64,000 nt of DNA, from the NCBI RefSeq assembly GCF_001653565.1, contig NZ_LYPB01000056.1, positions 420-64,419 of the forward strand, read 5' to 3'. How positions within the stretch are numbered: the stretch's first letter is position 1; every line of letters starts with the position of its first letter. Source of the stretch: Paenibacillus oryzisoli. GTDB lineage: Bacteria > Bacillota > Bacilli > Paenibacillales > NBRC-103111. Below are positions 43,701 to 52,931 of the stretch, in pieces. The notes under the pieces were generated by a model, which did no database searches, was not told the DNA's origin, and was given only the letters and a program-made list of their open reading frames with translations. Both the position numbers and the translations under genes were made by a program.

Positions 43701-44106
43701 GAATACCAAAGCAGAAACGCCGCCACCGACATCGACGCCAACATCAACACCAACATCAACACCGCCAACATCAGAACCGCCAACGACATCAACGCCGACG
43801 CCGACGCCGCCAACATCAACACCACCATCGCCGCCGACACCGACACCATCGCCATCGCCATCCATAACGCCGACACCTAGTCTGACGCCAGGTCCGTCTA
43901 TTACCCCTACACCTAGCCCTATACCGCCATTAGTGACTGTTCCATCTCCTAAAGCGCCTGATCCTGGCGTAGTGGTTCCTTCAACTGGTGAGCCGGCAAT
44001 GTTGCCGGTAACTGGAGAGTCTAGTCATCTCTATGTTAAGCTTGCGGGTCTTACTTTCGTACTATTTGGCTTGATGCTAGGATGGAAAGTTCGAAGGAGA
44101 CGCTAA
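40771..44106 (+). CDS. LPXTG-anchored adhesin with collagen-binding-like repeats
   Basis: A 1111-residue surface protein. A signal peptide (about residues 1-31, ending SQVNA) is followed by an N-terminal beta domain (about 32-170) and about five related modules of roughly 135 residues (about 173-870). Each carries a W(T/A/Q)V(D/L/I)... beta strand and an I(T/S)xx(Y/F)xIxY-type strand, like Cna/collagen-binding B folds. One SpaA-type domain follows (about 888-985) with the isopeptide-forming Lys in LEVKKVD, Glu in AIKEIKAPAGYS and Asn in YTNTK. A Pro/Thr/Ser wall-spanning stretch (985-1070), LPVTG (from residue 1078), a membrane helix and RRRR complete the sorting signal. GGAGG precedes the ATG. 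The ligand is not known. Confidence 0.9.
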   Translation: MVKKQTKAMLIALLMFMQCLYGITLSSQVNATEISGNILDSVTLAVYDSNGQVVTGNVYDQNAQAKLDYSWSLPNGHGYHSGDTFTFTLPQEFTLFNDVSGALVIDNNSTVGDFHADKDSHHVVITFNEFIESHDDLKGTLSFLTQFNKSQITGTTEQTIVIPVRSGDQIFTIKFRPTVDSTISKSGAPLGYNAKSIDWTVDVNKTLDTIQNAAVTDTIPEGLAVPVTVAVYQLQVQLNGSVIQGLKLDSGSYSVSTDSGVLRIQFTESPITSAYRIQYTTPITDKLKTSFTNTASFNGTNMAEPVRASSTVNVSRGQMLVKERTAYDSTTQTMQWAVLYNGGEEGIPQSEANLTDVFDDIHGLVGDSLHVYKVTFNSTGVAALAGEVPSDKYVVSLHTVQGKSGFKLQFLEDISSAYKIVYATKAIGPVYEDGLLTNKVYTGENSSSTITKPFTQVGIVKTRGDVNYQSKVVGWQIVINGDSQEMDHVVVTDTFSNKGLQLIPGSLVVKKGNVVLNSPVDYTLDGSVDADVGFTLTFTDPISQPVKITYDTVYNLELALPLGSANVFTNQARIDWIRQDTAHTKTVSAEFNPFNEVKKNGFKSGTYNAVNKQISWSVGVNYNRKNISQAIIEDVLESGQTLVANTLVIHKMVIAPSGAHSLGDLVDPARYHYEVTPQKKIIITFHDPITEGYTIDFATSLENQLIINRVFNTAKLFDGSNQVTKDLTASVNIPHGGEYVSKNGSQSGDKINWQITVNQGQSKLTDAEIFDTPSKNQVLLSDSFHLFSMKAAPNGDLTKDVELVKGTGYTVDIQTDPEGNQAFRLKFKSVISTAFVLEYQSVIAARNQESVSNSVSFSGNNVTTITKETVKDIVVGVSTGSGTGNGVRGSLEVKKVDAANREMPLRGAIYELYRKSGDTKNLIQTQTTNENGIAIFQGLLAGDYAIKEIKAPAGYSLDGKEYSFTLQSGENKRLTYTNTKAETPPPTSTPTSTPTSTPPTSEPPTTSTPTPTPPTSTPPSPPTPTPSPSPSITPTPSLTPGPSITPTPSPIPPLVTVPSPKAPDPGVVVPSTGEPAMLPVTGESSHLYVKLAGLTFVLFGLMLGWKVRRRR

Positions 44107-44134
44107 TGTAATCAATAGTTGAATTAGCGCTGCG

Positions 44135-44163
44135 AATAAGCAGGGGGATGCCCTCTGCTTATT
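44135..44163 (+). terminator. Hairpin after the adhesin gene
   Basis: AATAAGCAG pairs with CTGCTTATT around a G/C-rich loop that can pair further. The T run is short (ATTTGG), so termination is probable but not certain. Confidence 0.55.
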
Positions 44164-44313
44164 TGGCTCATTCCGTAAGCGGCTTAGGATGCCGTCGAAT
44201 AAATACCTTTCGTAATCCCTGCCTGCAAGATGATTAGACACTCTCACAAATGGAAAAACTAGGATATGAAACTACTAGAGAGCGAATCTAATCGGCCAGG
44301 GAGGCAGAAGATC

Positions 44314-45039
44314 ATGATGAAACAAATTTTATTGATTACAGACGGTTGTTCCAATGTTGGTGTAAGTCCCGTGATAGCGGCGGCACAAGCGCAGGCAGAA
44401 GGTGTTGCTGTGAATGTCATTGGTGTGATTGATCATGGCGAGTTAGGTGTGCTAGGCTCAGAAGAGATTCGGGAGATTGCAGCAGCAGGCGGTGGCATGA
44501 GTCGGATTGTTAATTCCGAACAGTTGTCGCATACGGTACAAATGATGACCCGGAAAACGGTGAATGCGACCATCCAGCATGCGGTGGGTAAGGAACTGCA
44601 AAGTATATTAGGAATTTCACAATTAGAGCAATTACCGCCGGAGAAGCGAGCAGAGGTCGTGCAAGTTATTGATAATATGAGTGAAACTACGTCACTGCGT
44701 GTGGCTCTTTTAATAGATGCAAGTGCTAGTATGAAGCCGAAGCTAGCTGCGGTACGTGAAGCGATTCACGACCTTTTGCTTAGTTTAAGGGCACGAAGTG
44801 GCGTGAGTGAGCTTGCAGTTTTCCACTTTCCATCTACTAAATCGAGTGATCAAGAACTAGAGATGGATCATGGTTGGACGAATCAGCTTGCAAATGTCGA
44901 CAAGATGTTCTATAAAATAAACATGAAGGGTACGACGCCAACCGGTCCGGCGCTACTGCAAACGTTGCAGTTCGTGACAGAAAAGCCTTTCTCACCAAAG
45001 ACGACTGAGGAAGGGATGCTGAGTGACTACGTGGTATGA
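44314..45039 (+). CDS. yabS: VWA-domain protein YabS
   Basis: A 241-residue protein. The N-terminal KQILLITDGCSNVGVSP is typical of YabS, and a von Willebrand A domain follows with the MIDAS-like DASASM near residue 147. The function is unknown; B. subtilis yabS is expressed in sporulation. The ATG at 44314 is nine bases after GGGAGG; earlier in-frame starts lack a site. The end overlaps yabT by 17 bp. Confidence 0.85.
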   Translation: MMKQILLITDGCSNVGVSPVIAAAQAQAEGVAVNVIGVIDHGELGVLGSEEIREIAAAGGGMSRIVNSEQLSHTVQMMTRKTVNATIQHAVGKELQSILGISQLEQLPPEKRAEVVQVIDNMSETTSLRVALLIDASASMKPKLAAVREAIHDLLLSLRARSGVSELAVFHFPSTKSSDQELEMDHGWTNQLANVDKMFYKINMKGTTPTGPALLQTLQFVTEKPFSPKTTEEGMLSDYVV

Positions 45040-45928
45040 TGAGGCCTTTCGCCCGGGGGCTGTTATTAAGGGGAAGTGGAATGGCCATGTGTATGTGGTC
45101 GAGCGTTTACTAGGAGCAGGCTCCAATGGTATTGTTGCTCTAGTTCGAAGGGGGAACGCTAGATTTGCACTGAAAGCAGGATATGAGACGGTTGACCATC
45201 AGTCAGAAATCAATTCCTTGCTTGCTATTTCGTTGAAAGAGAATTCATTTAAGAACTTCTTGATTGACTCGGATGATATGGTGATTCAAGGGAAGGGGAT
45301 CTCCTTCTATGTCATGCGATATATTGAGGGAATGACACTAACTGATTTTATACATAGACGCGGACAAGACTGGATATTTGTGATAGGTACGAATCTTTTG
45401 CGGAAACTCACTGAAATTCATAGAAGTGGGTATGTATTCGGAGACTTAAAGGTCGAGAATATGATTGTATCTAACTATGGCGATGTGGACTTGATTGATT
45501 TCGGAGGCGTATCACCTAAGGGACGAGCGATTAAACAATTAACAGAAGTCTATGATCGCGGGTTTTGGAATATGGGGGAGCGGGTTGCGGAGGAAAGTTA
45601 CGATCTATTTTCATTTGCCATTCTACTATTAAAAACACTGGATAACCGCAAACGCTTCGCTGGTTTTATCAAGACACTCCCTCAAAATCGGGAGTTGGAT
45701 CAAGTAATGTCAATTATGCGGGAAAATCCAGTTGCTGCGCAGTTGGCACCTTTTCTGAATAAAGCTTTACGCGGCGAGTTTCATACGTCGGAAGAAGCTA
45801 TTGTAGAATGGAAGAAACTAGTTGCGGGCAAGAAGATTGCCCTGTCGACGCTGAAGATGCCATGGCTTAAAATATGCTTTGCAGCCTCTATTTTTATTTG
45901 TGGAGCAACGATTTATATGTTTTGGTAG
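45023..45928 (+). CDS. yabT: Serine/threonine protein kinase YabT
   Basis: A 301-residue membrane-anchored kinase. The glycine loop LLGAGSNGIV is near residue 30, the ATP-binding Lys in ALKAG near 50, a catalytic loop FGDLKVENM near 142, the DFG equivalent LIDFGG near 160, and a C-terminal membrane helix WLKICFAASIFICGATIYMF. B. subtilis YabT is a septum-linked, DNA-activated Hanks kinase active in sporulation. The GTG start lies inside yabS, so translation is probably coupled. Confidence 0.9.
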   Translation: MTTWYDEAFRPGAVIKGKWNGHVYVVERLLGAGSNGIVALVRRGNARFALKAGYETVDHQSEINSLLAISLKENSFKNFLIDSDDMVIQGKGISFYVMRYIEGMTLTDFIHRRGQDWIFVIGTNLLRKLTEIHRSGYVFGDLKVENMIVSNYGDVDLIDFGGVSPKGRAIKQLTEVYDRGFWNMGERVAEESYDLFSFAILLLKTLDNRKRFAGFIKTLPQNRELDQVMSIMRENPVAAQLAPFLNKALRGEFHTSEEAIVEWKKLVAGKKIALSTLKMPWLKICFAASIFICGATIYMFW

Positions 45929-45961
45929 GGCAGGGTATCTAAGGGCTGAAAGGAATACGAG

Positions 45962-47389
45962 ATGGAAACGGATCTTGTTGCCAGAGTGGAACGACGAATT
46001 GAGGAAGAAAAACTTGCGGATGCAGGAGATGTAATTGTCGTCGCAGTGTCAGGGGGACCTGATTCAGTGGCGCTGTTGCATGTCCTTTTTCGTCTTGCGG
46101 CTACCCACCAGTGGACGATCGTTGTTGCCCATGTGAATCATCAATTCAGGGGCAGCGAATCGGATGCTGAAGCAGGTTTCGTTAAAGAGCTAGCAACGGG
46201 ATTAGCGCTCCCATGTGAAATTGGTGTTATTGATGTTCCTGCCTATATAGAGGAATCATCATTAAATGGGCAAGCGGCAGCGCGGGAGAAAAGATATGAA
46301 TTCCTCCATAGAGTCGCTAATCAGTACGGCGCACATCGAATCGCTTTGGCTCATCATGCCGATGATCAAGCGGAGACGATGTTGATGCGAATCTTACGTG
46401 GGACAGGCCCATCAGGGCTTGTTGGAATGCCGGAACGCAGGCGCGAAAAAAAAGTGGAACTGATTCGTCCTTTTTTACGTATATACAAATCAGATATTGT
46501 GAATTATTGCGCTCAGCATGAAATTACCTATTGCAAGGACAGCAGCAATGAGCTGCGGAAGTATTTCCGCAATCGGATTCGGTTAGATCTGATGCCGATG
46601 CTGAAACAGTATAATGAACAACTTCCTGAGTCACTCAATCGATTGACGGATGTGATGCAAGCGGAGAATGATTATTTAGATGGAGAAACGGATAAGATTT
46701 TCCGCCGTATCGTGACATTTCAGTCGAACATCTGCCGCTTAAATCGGAGTGAATTCGCCGAGCTTCACGTTGCTTTACAAAGGCGTTTGATTAAATTAAT
46801 ATTAAACTGTCTTTGTTTGGAAAGGGAAAGGCTGGTATATACGCGAATTGAGCGCGTGCGTGAATTAATGCTTAAAGATCAAATGTCGAATCAAGTCCTC
46901 CAAGTGGATGAACAGATTTATATTGTGAGAGAATATGGATCTATTCAATTTCAGACCTTTGCACCAGATCCTAAGCCTTATGCTTATGAGATCCGGTTAA
47001 CATCGAATGAGCTGGAACTACCGGACATGAACGCCAAATTGATCTACGCATGGATGCCCTTAAGCTCGTATAAGCAAGCTGCCACATCACCAGACCATAA
47101 TAGCGACGTTTTTTTGGATGCTGACCACGTGGAATTGCCGCTTTGTTTGAGAAGCCGCAGATCGGGAGACCGATTGGAACCACTTGGTTTAAACGGGTCC
47201 AAAAAGGTAAAGGATATGTTCATTGATGCCAAGATGCCGAAGGCTCGGCGCGAGGCCATCCCACTACTGGTCGATGCATCTGGACGAATTCTCTGGATTG
47301 CTGGATTTCGTAGGTCCAAACACGCTTTGGTCGGACCAGACACAGAACGTGTGCTTCATATGAAGCTAGTGCTGCAGGAACATACGTAA
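45962..47389 (+). CDS. tilS: tRNA(Ile)-lysidine synthase
   Basis: Converts C34 of tRNA-Ile(CAU) to lysidine so that it reads AUA. The 475-residue protein has the PP-loop VAVSGGPDSVALLH near residue 27, HVNHQFRG near 58, LAHHADDQAETMLMRILRGTG near 134, and the C-terminal TilS domain with RSRRSGDRLEPLG. Length fits the family. It is followed by hpt as usual. Confidence 0.95.
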   Translation: METDLVARVERRIEEEKLADAGDVIVVAVSGGPDSVALLHVLFRLAATHQWTIVVAHVNHQFRGSESDAEAGFVKELATGLALPCEIGVIDVPAYIEESSLNGQAAAREKRYEFLHRVANQYGAHRIALAHHADDQAETMLMRILRGTGPSGLVGMPERRREKKVELIRPFLRIYKSDIVNYCAQHEITYCKDSSNELRKYFRNRIRLDLMPMLKQYNEQLPESLNRLTDVMQAENDYLDGETDKIFRRIVTFQSNICRLNRSEFAELHVALQRRLIKLILNCLCLERERLVYTRIERVRELMLKDQMSNQVLQVDEQIYIVREYGSIQFQTFAPDPKPYAYEIRLTSNELELPDMNAKLIYAWMPLSSYKQAATSPDHNSDVFLDADHVELPLCLRSRRSGDRLEPLGLNGSKKVKDMFIDAKMPKARREAIPLLVDASGRILWIAGFRRSKHALVGPDTERVLHMKLVLQEHT

Positions 47390-47450
47390 ATTTCGTTCTT
47401 CTAGAATGTAAATTTATAAGGATTCATAATATAATCTAGGGGGTTCATCC

Positions 47451-47990
47451 TTGTACAGCGACATTCAAGAAGTACTTTACAGTGAAGAACAAATTCAAGG
47501 CAAGATTAAAGAATTAGGGGATGTACTTTCCACTGATTACGAAGGTAAGAATCCATTGGTAATTTGTGTGCTGAAGGGCGCTTTTATTTTCATGGCGGAT
47601 CTCGTGAAGCAAATTAGAGTGCCTTTGGAAATTGACTTTATGGCGGTATCTAGTTACGGTCAATCCACGAAATCCTCGGGCGTTGTTAAGATTATCAAAG
47701 ATCTTGATGTACCCGTAGAAGGACGTCATATTGTGATCGTGGAAGATATTATCGATAGTGGCTTAACGCTTAGTTATCTGATAGATGTGCTAGAACGTCG
47801 CAATGCGAAGACTATCTCGGTTGTTGCGCTGTTTAATAAACCGGCACGCAGAACGGTAGAACTTGAACCTGATTATGCAGGTTATGAGCTGCCAGATGAG
47901 TTCGTTGTCGGATATGGTCTGGATTATGCAGAGAAGTATCGTAACCTTCCATTTATCGGCATATTGAAACCAGAGATCTATTCGAGCTAG
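47451..47990 (+). CDS. hpt: Hypoxanthine-guanine phosphoribosyltransferase
   Basis: Purine salvage enzyme making IMP and GMP from PRPP. The 179-residue protein has [16 protein letters not shown], the [11 protein letters not shown] flexible loop and the PRPP motif [14 protein letters not shown] near residue 98. It starts at TTG 47451 behind AGGGGG. The tilS-hpt-ftsH order is conserved widely. The enzyme depends on PRPP, whose synthase gene prs is missing from its usual place earlier in the window. Confidence 0.95.
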   Translation: MYSDIQEVLYSEEQIQGKIKELGDVLSTDYEGKNPLVICVLKGAFIFMADLVKQIRVPLEIDFMAVSSYGQSTKSSGVVKIIKDLDVPVEGRHIVIVEDIIDSGLTLSYLIDVLERRNAKTISVVALFNKPARRTVELEPDYAGYELPDEFVVGYGLDYAEKYRNLPFIGILKPEIYSS

Positions 47991-48087
47991 TGTCACGTTC
48001 CGCAGGCGCACTAGGGCAGTAATGTTGTAGCGCTTTACCGGGGTGTGGTAAAATAATAATTGTGTGCCGTTTGAGAGGAGGCTCGTT

Positions 48088-50049
48088 ATGAATCGAATTA
48101 TCCGGAATACCGGCTTTTATTTGCTTATATTTTTGGTTACCGTGGGGATCGTTCATTTCATCAGTACCCAGAATGAACAGAAGGAGTTAATCACTTACGA
48201 TAAATTCCGACAAGCGGTTGTTAACAAAAATGTAGAGTCTGTCGTGTTAAAGTTCGATGGGTATACCTATTCAATTAAGGGTAAGTATATTAACCCGCCT
48301 AATGGTGCTGATAAGAAGAGCTTCGAAACACATGCTCCTTACGAGCCGTTAGTTGTACAAATGATTGAAGCGAACGGCGTACCTTCGGAAGAGTACGGGC
48401 CGATGGAACGCGATAGCGTTTGGATTAGCTTTCTTACGTCCATTATTCCATTCGTCATTATCTTCATTTTGTTCTTCTTCTTATTGAATCAAGCGCAAGG
48501 CGGCGGCGGTAAAGTGATGAACTTCGGCAAGAGCCGTGCGCGCCTATATAACGAGGAGAAGAAACGTGTCACATTTGAGGATGTGGCAGGTGCAGATGAA
48601 GAGAAGCAAGAATTGATCGAGGTCGTTGAGTTCCTCAAGGATCCTCGCAAATTCGCAGCAGTTGGCGCTAGAATTCCTAAGGGTGTTCTATTGAATGGTC
48701 CTCCAGGAACAGGTAAAACATTACTTGCTCGTGCTGTTGCGGGTGAAGCAGGCGTTCCGTTCTTCTCAATCTCAGGTTCTGACTTCGTTGAGATGTTCGT
48801 GGGTGTCGGCGCATCCCGTGTTCGTGACTTGTTCGAGAATGCGAAGAAAAACTCACCTTGTATTATCTTTATCGATGAAATTGATGCGGTTGGTCGTCAA
48901 CGTGGCGCTGGTTTAGGCGGCGGACATGATGAGCGTGAGCAAACACTCAACCAATTGCTTGTTGAAATGGACGGATTTGGCGCGAACGAAGGTATTATCA
49001 TCGTAGCAGCAACGAACCGCCCTGACATTCTAGACCCGGCCCTTTTGCGTCCAGGCCGTTTCGACCGTCAAATCACGGTAGATCGTCCGGATATCAAGGG
49101 TCGTGAAGCGGTATTGAAAGTTCATGCGCGTAACAAACCGCTTGCTAAAGATGTGAAGCTAGATTCACTTTCACGTTATACAACTGGTTTTACGGGTGCT
49201 GATCTTGAGAACTTACTGAATGAAGCAGCTTTGATTGCAGCTCGTCGTAATCGTAAAGATATTTCCATGGCAGAAGTTGAAGAAGCTTTTGACCGTATTA
49301 TCGTGGGTACACAGAAGAAAAGTCGTATTATCTCCGAAACTGAGAAACGTATCGTAGCGTACCACGAAGCGGGTCATGCGATTATCGGTTATCATGCGGA
49401 GAATGCGGACATGGTTCACAAGGTGACGATCGTACCTCGTGGCCGTGCAGGCGGATATGTGATGATGCTGCCTAAAGAAGGCGAAGATCGCATGATGCAA
49501 ACGAAGAATGAGCTACTGGATAAAGTAACTGGACTCTTGGGTGGCCGTGTTTCCGAAGAATTATTCATCGGAGAAATTGGCACTGGGGCGTACAGCGACT
49601 TCCAGAAAGCAACAGGAATCGTTCGTCGCATGATTATGGAATACGGTATGAGCGATAAGCTTGGACCGATGCAGTTCGGCAGTTCCCAAGGCCAAGTATT
49701 CTTGGGCCGCGATATCGGACATGAGCAGAACTATAGTGATGCGATTGCTTACGAAATTGACCAAGAAATGCAAAGCTTAATTCGTATGTGTTACGAACGT
49801 GCACGCACGATTCTTACGGAGCATGCGGATCAGATCCACCTTGTTGCCAAAACGTTGTTAGAGAAAGAAACGTTGGATAAAGACGAAATCATCGAACTCT
49901 TGGAAAAAGGTAAGCTTAGCACAAGCACCGATGAGGAAGATGTTAAAGTTACGATTCAAGGTCAAAGCCAAGCTAGCGAGAGCAATAAGCTGGAGTTTGA
50001 CAAAGATAAAGAAGTTAAAGAGATTAAGCCGGATCAAACAGAAGAGTAA
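48088..50049 (+). CDS. ftsH: ATP-dependent zinc metalloprotease FtsH
   Basis: A membrane AAA protease that degrades unstable or misassembled proteins. The 653-residue protein has two membrane helices (about residues 7-25 and 118-137), Walker A GPPGTGKT near residue 204, Walker [13 protein letters not shown] near 260, the [13 protein letters not shown] near 315, and the zinc site HEAGH near 425. ATG 48088 follows GAGGAGG; an in-frame upstream start has no site. Charged low-complexity C-terminal tail. Confidence 0.96.
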   Translation: MNRIIRNTGFYLLIFLVTVGIVHFISTQNEQKELITYDKFRQAVVNKNVESVVLKFDGYTYSIKGKYINPPNGADKKSFETHAPYEPLVVQMIEANGVPSEEYGPMERDSVWISFLTSIIPFVIIFILFFFLLNQAQGGGGKVMNFGKSRARLYNEEKKRVTFEDVAGADEEKQELIEVVEFLKDPRKFAAVGARIPKGVLLNGPPGTGKTLLARAVAGEAGVPFFSISGSDFVEMFVGVGASRVRDLFENAKKNSPCIIFIDEIDAVGRQRGAGLGGGHDEREQTLNQLLVEMDGFGANEGIIIVAATNRPDILDPALLRPGRFDRQITVDRPDIKGREAVLKVHARNKPLAKDVKLDSLSRYTTGFTGADLENLLNEAALIAARRNRKDISMAEVEEAFDRIIVGTQKKSRIISETEKRIVAYHEAGHAIIGYHAENADMVHKVTIVPRGRAGGYVMMLPKEGEDRMMQTKNELLDKVTGLLGGRVSEELFIGEIGTGAYSDFQKATGIVRRMIMEYGMSDKLGPMQFGSSQGQVFLGRDIGHEQNYSDAIAYEIDQEMQSLIRMCYERARTILTEHADQIHLVAKTLLEKETLDKDEIIELLEKGKLSTSTDEEDVKVTIQGQSQASESNKLEFDKDKEVKEIKPDQTEE

Positions 50050-50061
50050 GTTGCAATGCGA

Positions 50062-50114
50062 ACTCGGAAATCCGTTGTACACGTTCAGTGTGCGCGGAAT
50101 TCCGAGTTTTTTTG
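50062..50114 (+). terminator. Terminator of ftsH
   Basis: ACTCGGAA pairs with TTCCGAGT, with inner CCG/CGG and CAC/GTG helices, followed by seven T. Confidence 0.9.
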
Positions 50115-50127
50115 GTGTATTTGCGCA

Positions 50128-50156
50128 TTGACAGGCGATGTGAGAATGTGTAAATT
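50128..50156 (+). promoter_or_regulatory. Sigma-A promoter of nadA
   Basis: TTGACA (50128-50133), a 17-base spacer and TAAATT (50151-50156). The leader to nadA is about 90 nt. Confidence 0.6.
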
Positions 50157-50251
50157 AGTTGTAAATCTCTAATTTAATTGCTTTTAGATCATACTACTTT
50201 TAGATAGACGATTGAGACGATACTTACGTCCCAGATAGGGGAGGAAGCACC

Positions 50252-51190
50252 ATGGAAGCCTTAGCATTAGAGCGCAAAGCGGAACAAAACCGCGAGCTCA
50301 AAGAACGACTGCTGCAATTGAAGAAAGAACGTAATGCCATTATTCTTGCTCATTATTATCAGCGTGACGAAGTTCAAGAGGTAGCGGATTTTCGAGGGGA
50401 TTCCTTTTTGCTTGCTCAGAAGGCGGCACAAACCGATGCGGATGTCATCGTATTCTGTGGTGTTCATTTCATGGGGGAAAGCGCTAAGATTCTTGCGCCG
50501 AATAAGACCGTAATTATTCCAGACGAACGGGCTGGCTGCCCAATGGCAGATATGGTGAATGTTGAGGGTCTACGTGCCCTGAAACGCCAGCATCCGAATG
50601 CCAAAGTCGTTGCTTATATTAATACTTCGGCTGATGTGAAGTCCGAAACCGATATTTGTTGTACTTCTGCGAATGCCATCAATGTCATCAATTCCGTCGA
50701 TTCAGATGAGATCATCTGGGTACCGGATAAAAATTTGGGTGACTATGTATCAAAATTCACAAGCAAAAAAGTGATCATTTGGGAAGGCTATTGCAACACG
50801 CATGATATGTTGACTGTTAAAGATGTAGAGGAAATGAGAGCGCAATATCCGAATGCACAATTCGTTGTTCATCCTGAGTGTCGTCCGGAAGTAGTGAAGC
50901 TTGGGGACTTTGTAGGCAGCACCACAGCGATTATCAAATATTGCAAAGAGTCTGACTGCCAGGAGTTTATTGTAGGGACAGAAGATGGCACTGGATATCA
51001 ATTGCGTCTGGACAGTCCTAATAAGCAGTTTCATTTTGCTACGAAGTACTTAGTATGCCCGAATATGAAAGTGAATAATTTGAAGAAAATTGTGAAGTGT
51101 CTTGAGACAATGCAGCCAGAGATTTATGTACCAGAAGACGTAGCAGATAAAGCAAGATTGTCCTTGGAGCGCATGTTACAAGTTAAGTAG
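50252..51190 (+). CDS. nadA: Quinolinate synthase A
   Basis: A [4Fe-4S] enzyme that condenses iminoaspartate with DHAP to quinolinate. The 312-residue protein has ILAHYYQRDEVQEVADFRGDS and VFCGVHFMGESAKIL near the N-terminus. The likely cluster Cys residues are in CCTSANAINVI, HPECRPEV and LVCPNMKVNNL. GGGGAGG precedes the ATG. The nad genes sit between ftsH and coaX here, which are adjacent in B. subtilis. Confidence 0.95.
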   Translation: MEALALERKAEQNRELKERLLQLKKERNAIILAHYYQRDEVQEVADFRGDSFLLAQKAAQTDADVIVFCGVHFMGESAKILAPNKTVIIPDERAGCPMADMVNVEGLRALKRQHPNAKVVAYINTSADVKSETDICCTSANAINVINSVDSDEIIWVPDKNLGDYVSKFTSKKVIIWEGYCNTHDMLTVKDVEEMRAQYPNAQFVVHPECRPEVVKLGDFVGSTTAIIKYCKESDCQEFIVGTEDGTGYQLRLDSPNKQFHFATKYLVCPNMKVNNLKKIVKCLETMQPEIYVPEDVADKARLSLERMLQVK

Positions 51191-51222
51191 CATGCGCTAC
51201 TCTCTTGTCTAGAATTAGGTGC

Positions 51223-51290
51223 CCTCGTGAAGCAAGGCTAGTTTCAATTCGATAAGCGGATAGTAGACGAACTGACGTTGCTTTACGAGG
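51223..51290 (+). promoter_or_regulatory. Long-stem leader upstream of nadB
   Basis: CCTCGTGAAGCAA (51223-51235) pairs with TTGCTTTACGAGG (51278-51290), 13 bp with one G-U pair, around a 42-base loop. No T run follows and nadB starts 30 bases later, so regulation is more likely than termination. The ligand or factor is unknown. Confidence 0.5.
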
Positions 51291-51319
51291 TATTAATGGT
51301 GAAGAACAGGTGAACTGGC

Positions 51320-52930
51320 ATGATTCCTAGATATCTCGTTGATGTTGATTTAGATTCTATTCCTCATATACATACGGATGTAATTGTTATTGGAGCGGGT
51401 ATAGCAGGATTATTCGCGGCGCTTCGTGCTAGCGAGACTAAGAAAGTGCTTATGATTACGAAGAAATCCCTCCTGGATAGCAACACACGCTATGCGCAAG
51501 GCGGGATTGCTGCTGTCATTTCAGACGAAGATTCTCCAGAATATCATCGTCAAGATACGGTGATTGCAGGAGCAGGGCTCTGTTCGACAGAAGCTGTTGA
51601 TGTTCTTGTACATGAAGGACCTGAAGGCGTTCAAGATTTGATTCGGATGGGAACCCAATTCGATCTAGAGAACGGGGAATTTGCTTTGACGAAGGAAGGC
51701 GCACATAGTCAGCGTCGAATTCTGCACTCTAATGGCGATGCGACGGGTGCGGAAATCGTCAGAGCCCTTTCGGAGCGTACGAAGCAAGATCCGAATATTG
51801 AAATCTGGGACGACCACTTTGTAATCGACCTGATTACCCAAGACGGCGAATGCTACGGTGCGCTCGTGCAGAAACCAAACGGACAGCGTGTGTTTGTGCG
51901 TGGCAACGCCACGATTCTTTGCTCCGGTGGCGCGGGACAGCTGTTCCGCTACACAACGAATCCGGACATCGCCACCGGCGATGGGATTGCGATTGCTCAC
52001 CGGGCAGGGGCGCAAATTCAGGATGTGGAATTCATCCAATTCCACCCTACAGCGCTATGCTATCCAGGCGCACCGCGGTTTCTCATTTCCGAAGCGGTAC
52101 GGGGCGAAGGTGCCTATTTACGCAACATCAAAGGAGAGCGCTTTATGGAGCGTTATCACCCGCAATTGGAGCTTGCGCCAAGGGATGTTGTTGCACGTGC
52201 CATTGTGGATGAGATGGAGAACTGCAAATCAACCTTTGTTTACATTGACATTACACACGAGTCAGAAGAATTAATTAAACATCGGTTCCCAACGATCTAT
52301 GAATACTGCCTGAATTACGGGCTTGATATGAGCACAGACTGGATTCCAGTTGCTCCTGCAGCGCATTATATGATGGGCGGCGTCAAAACGGATTTATACG
52401 GTGAAACCAAAGTTCGCCGCCTGTTTGCATGTGGGGAAGTCTCATCTACAGGTGTACATGGTGCTAACCGCTTAGCAAGTAACTCATTGTCGGAAGCCAT
52501 CGTATTCGGACGTCGCATTATTGAACGAATCCAGGAATTGCCTGATCTTCAGGGGGATATTCAGATTCGTTCAGCATCCGAGGCCCCTCGAACGGAGATT
52601 CCGAATCAAGCCGTTGTAGAGAAGAAGTTGAAGCTTCAGAAAGTCATGCTCCGCTACGCGGGTCTCAAGCGTTCAGCCAAAGGCTTGCAGAAGGGATACG
52701 AAGAATTGGCGAGACAGCTGTCGATTTTTGATTCGTTGATGACCAAACGTGAAGAGTATGAGTTTGCTAATTTACTGAACGTAGCCCTCTTAACAACGAC
52801 AGCAGCATTGGCCCGAGAGGAAAGTCGCGGCGGCCACTATCGTGAGGATTTCCCGGATCGGGATGACTCCGTATGGAGGAAGCATATCGTTTTCCAGCGT
52901 GGGGAAGATAGGATTGAGGAGTGGATCTAG
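51320..52930 (+). CDS. nadB: L-aspartate oxidase
   Basis: A flavoenzyme that makes iminoaspartate for NadA. The 536-residue protein has the FAD-binding VIVIGAGIAGLFAALRA near residue 24, NTRYAQGGIAAV near 58, the active-site HPTAL and LISEAVRGEGAYL, and the FAD loop GVHGANRLASNSLSEAIVFG near 376. AGGTG lies before the ATG. The 129-bp gap to nadA holds a long stem. Confidence 0.95.
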   Translation: MIPRYLVDVDLDSIPHIHTDVIVIGAGIAGLFAALRASETKKVLMITKKSLLDSNTRYAQGGIAAVISDEDSPEYHRQDTVIAGAGLCSTEAVDVLVHEGPEGVQDLIRMGTQFDLENGEFALTKEGAHSQRRILHSNGDATGAEIVRALSERTKQDPNIEIWDDHFVIDLITQDGECYGALVQKPNGQRVFVRGNATILCSGGAGQLFRYTTNPDIATGDGIAIAHRAGAQIQDVEFIQFHPTALCYPGAPRFLISEAVRGEGAYLRNIKGERFMERYHPQLELAPRDVVARAIVDEMENCKSTFVYIDITHESEELIKHRFPTIYEYCLNYGLDMSTDWIPVAPAAHYMMGGVKTDLYGETKVRRLFACGEVSSTGVHGANRLASNSLSEAIVFGRRIIERIQELPDLQGDIQIRSASEAPRTEIPNQAVVEKKLKLQKVMLRYAGLKRSAKGLQKGYEELARQLSIFDSLMTKREEYEFANLLNVALLTTTAALAREESRGGHYREDFPDRDDSVWRKHIVFQRGEDRIEEWI

Positions 52931-52931
52931 T

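Noticed and set aside
43632..43876. Minus-strand frames rich in Gly/Val/Asp or Ala/Leu/Ser opposite the adhesin repeat region
   Set aside because: Antisense of the Pro/Thr/Ser repeat; composition follows directly from that repeat.
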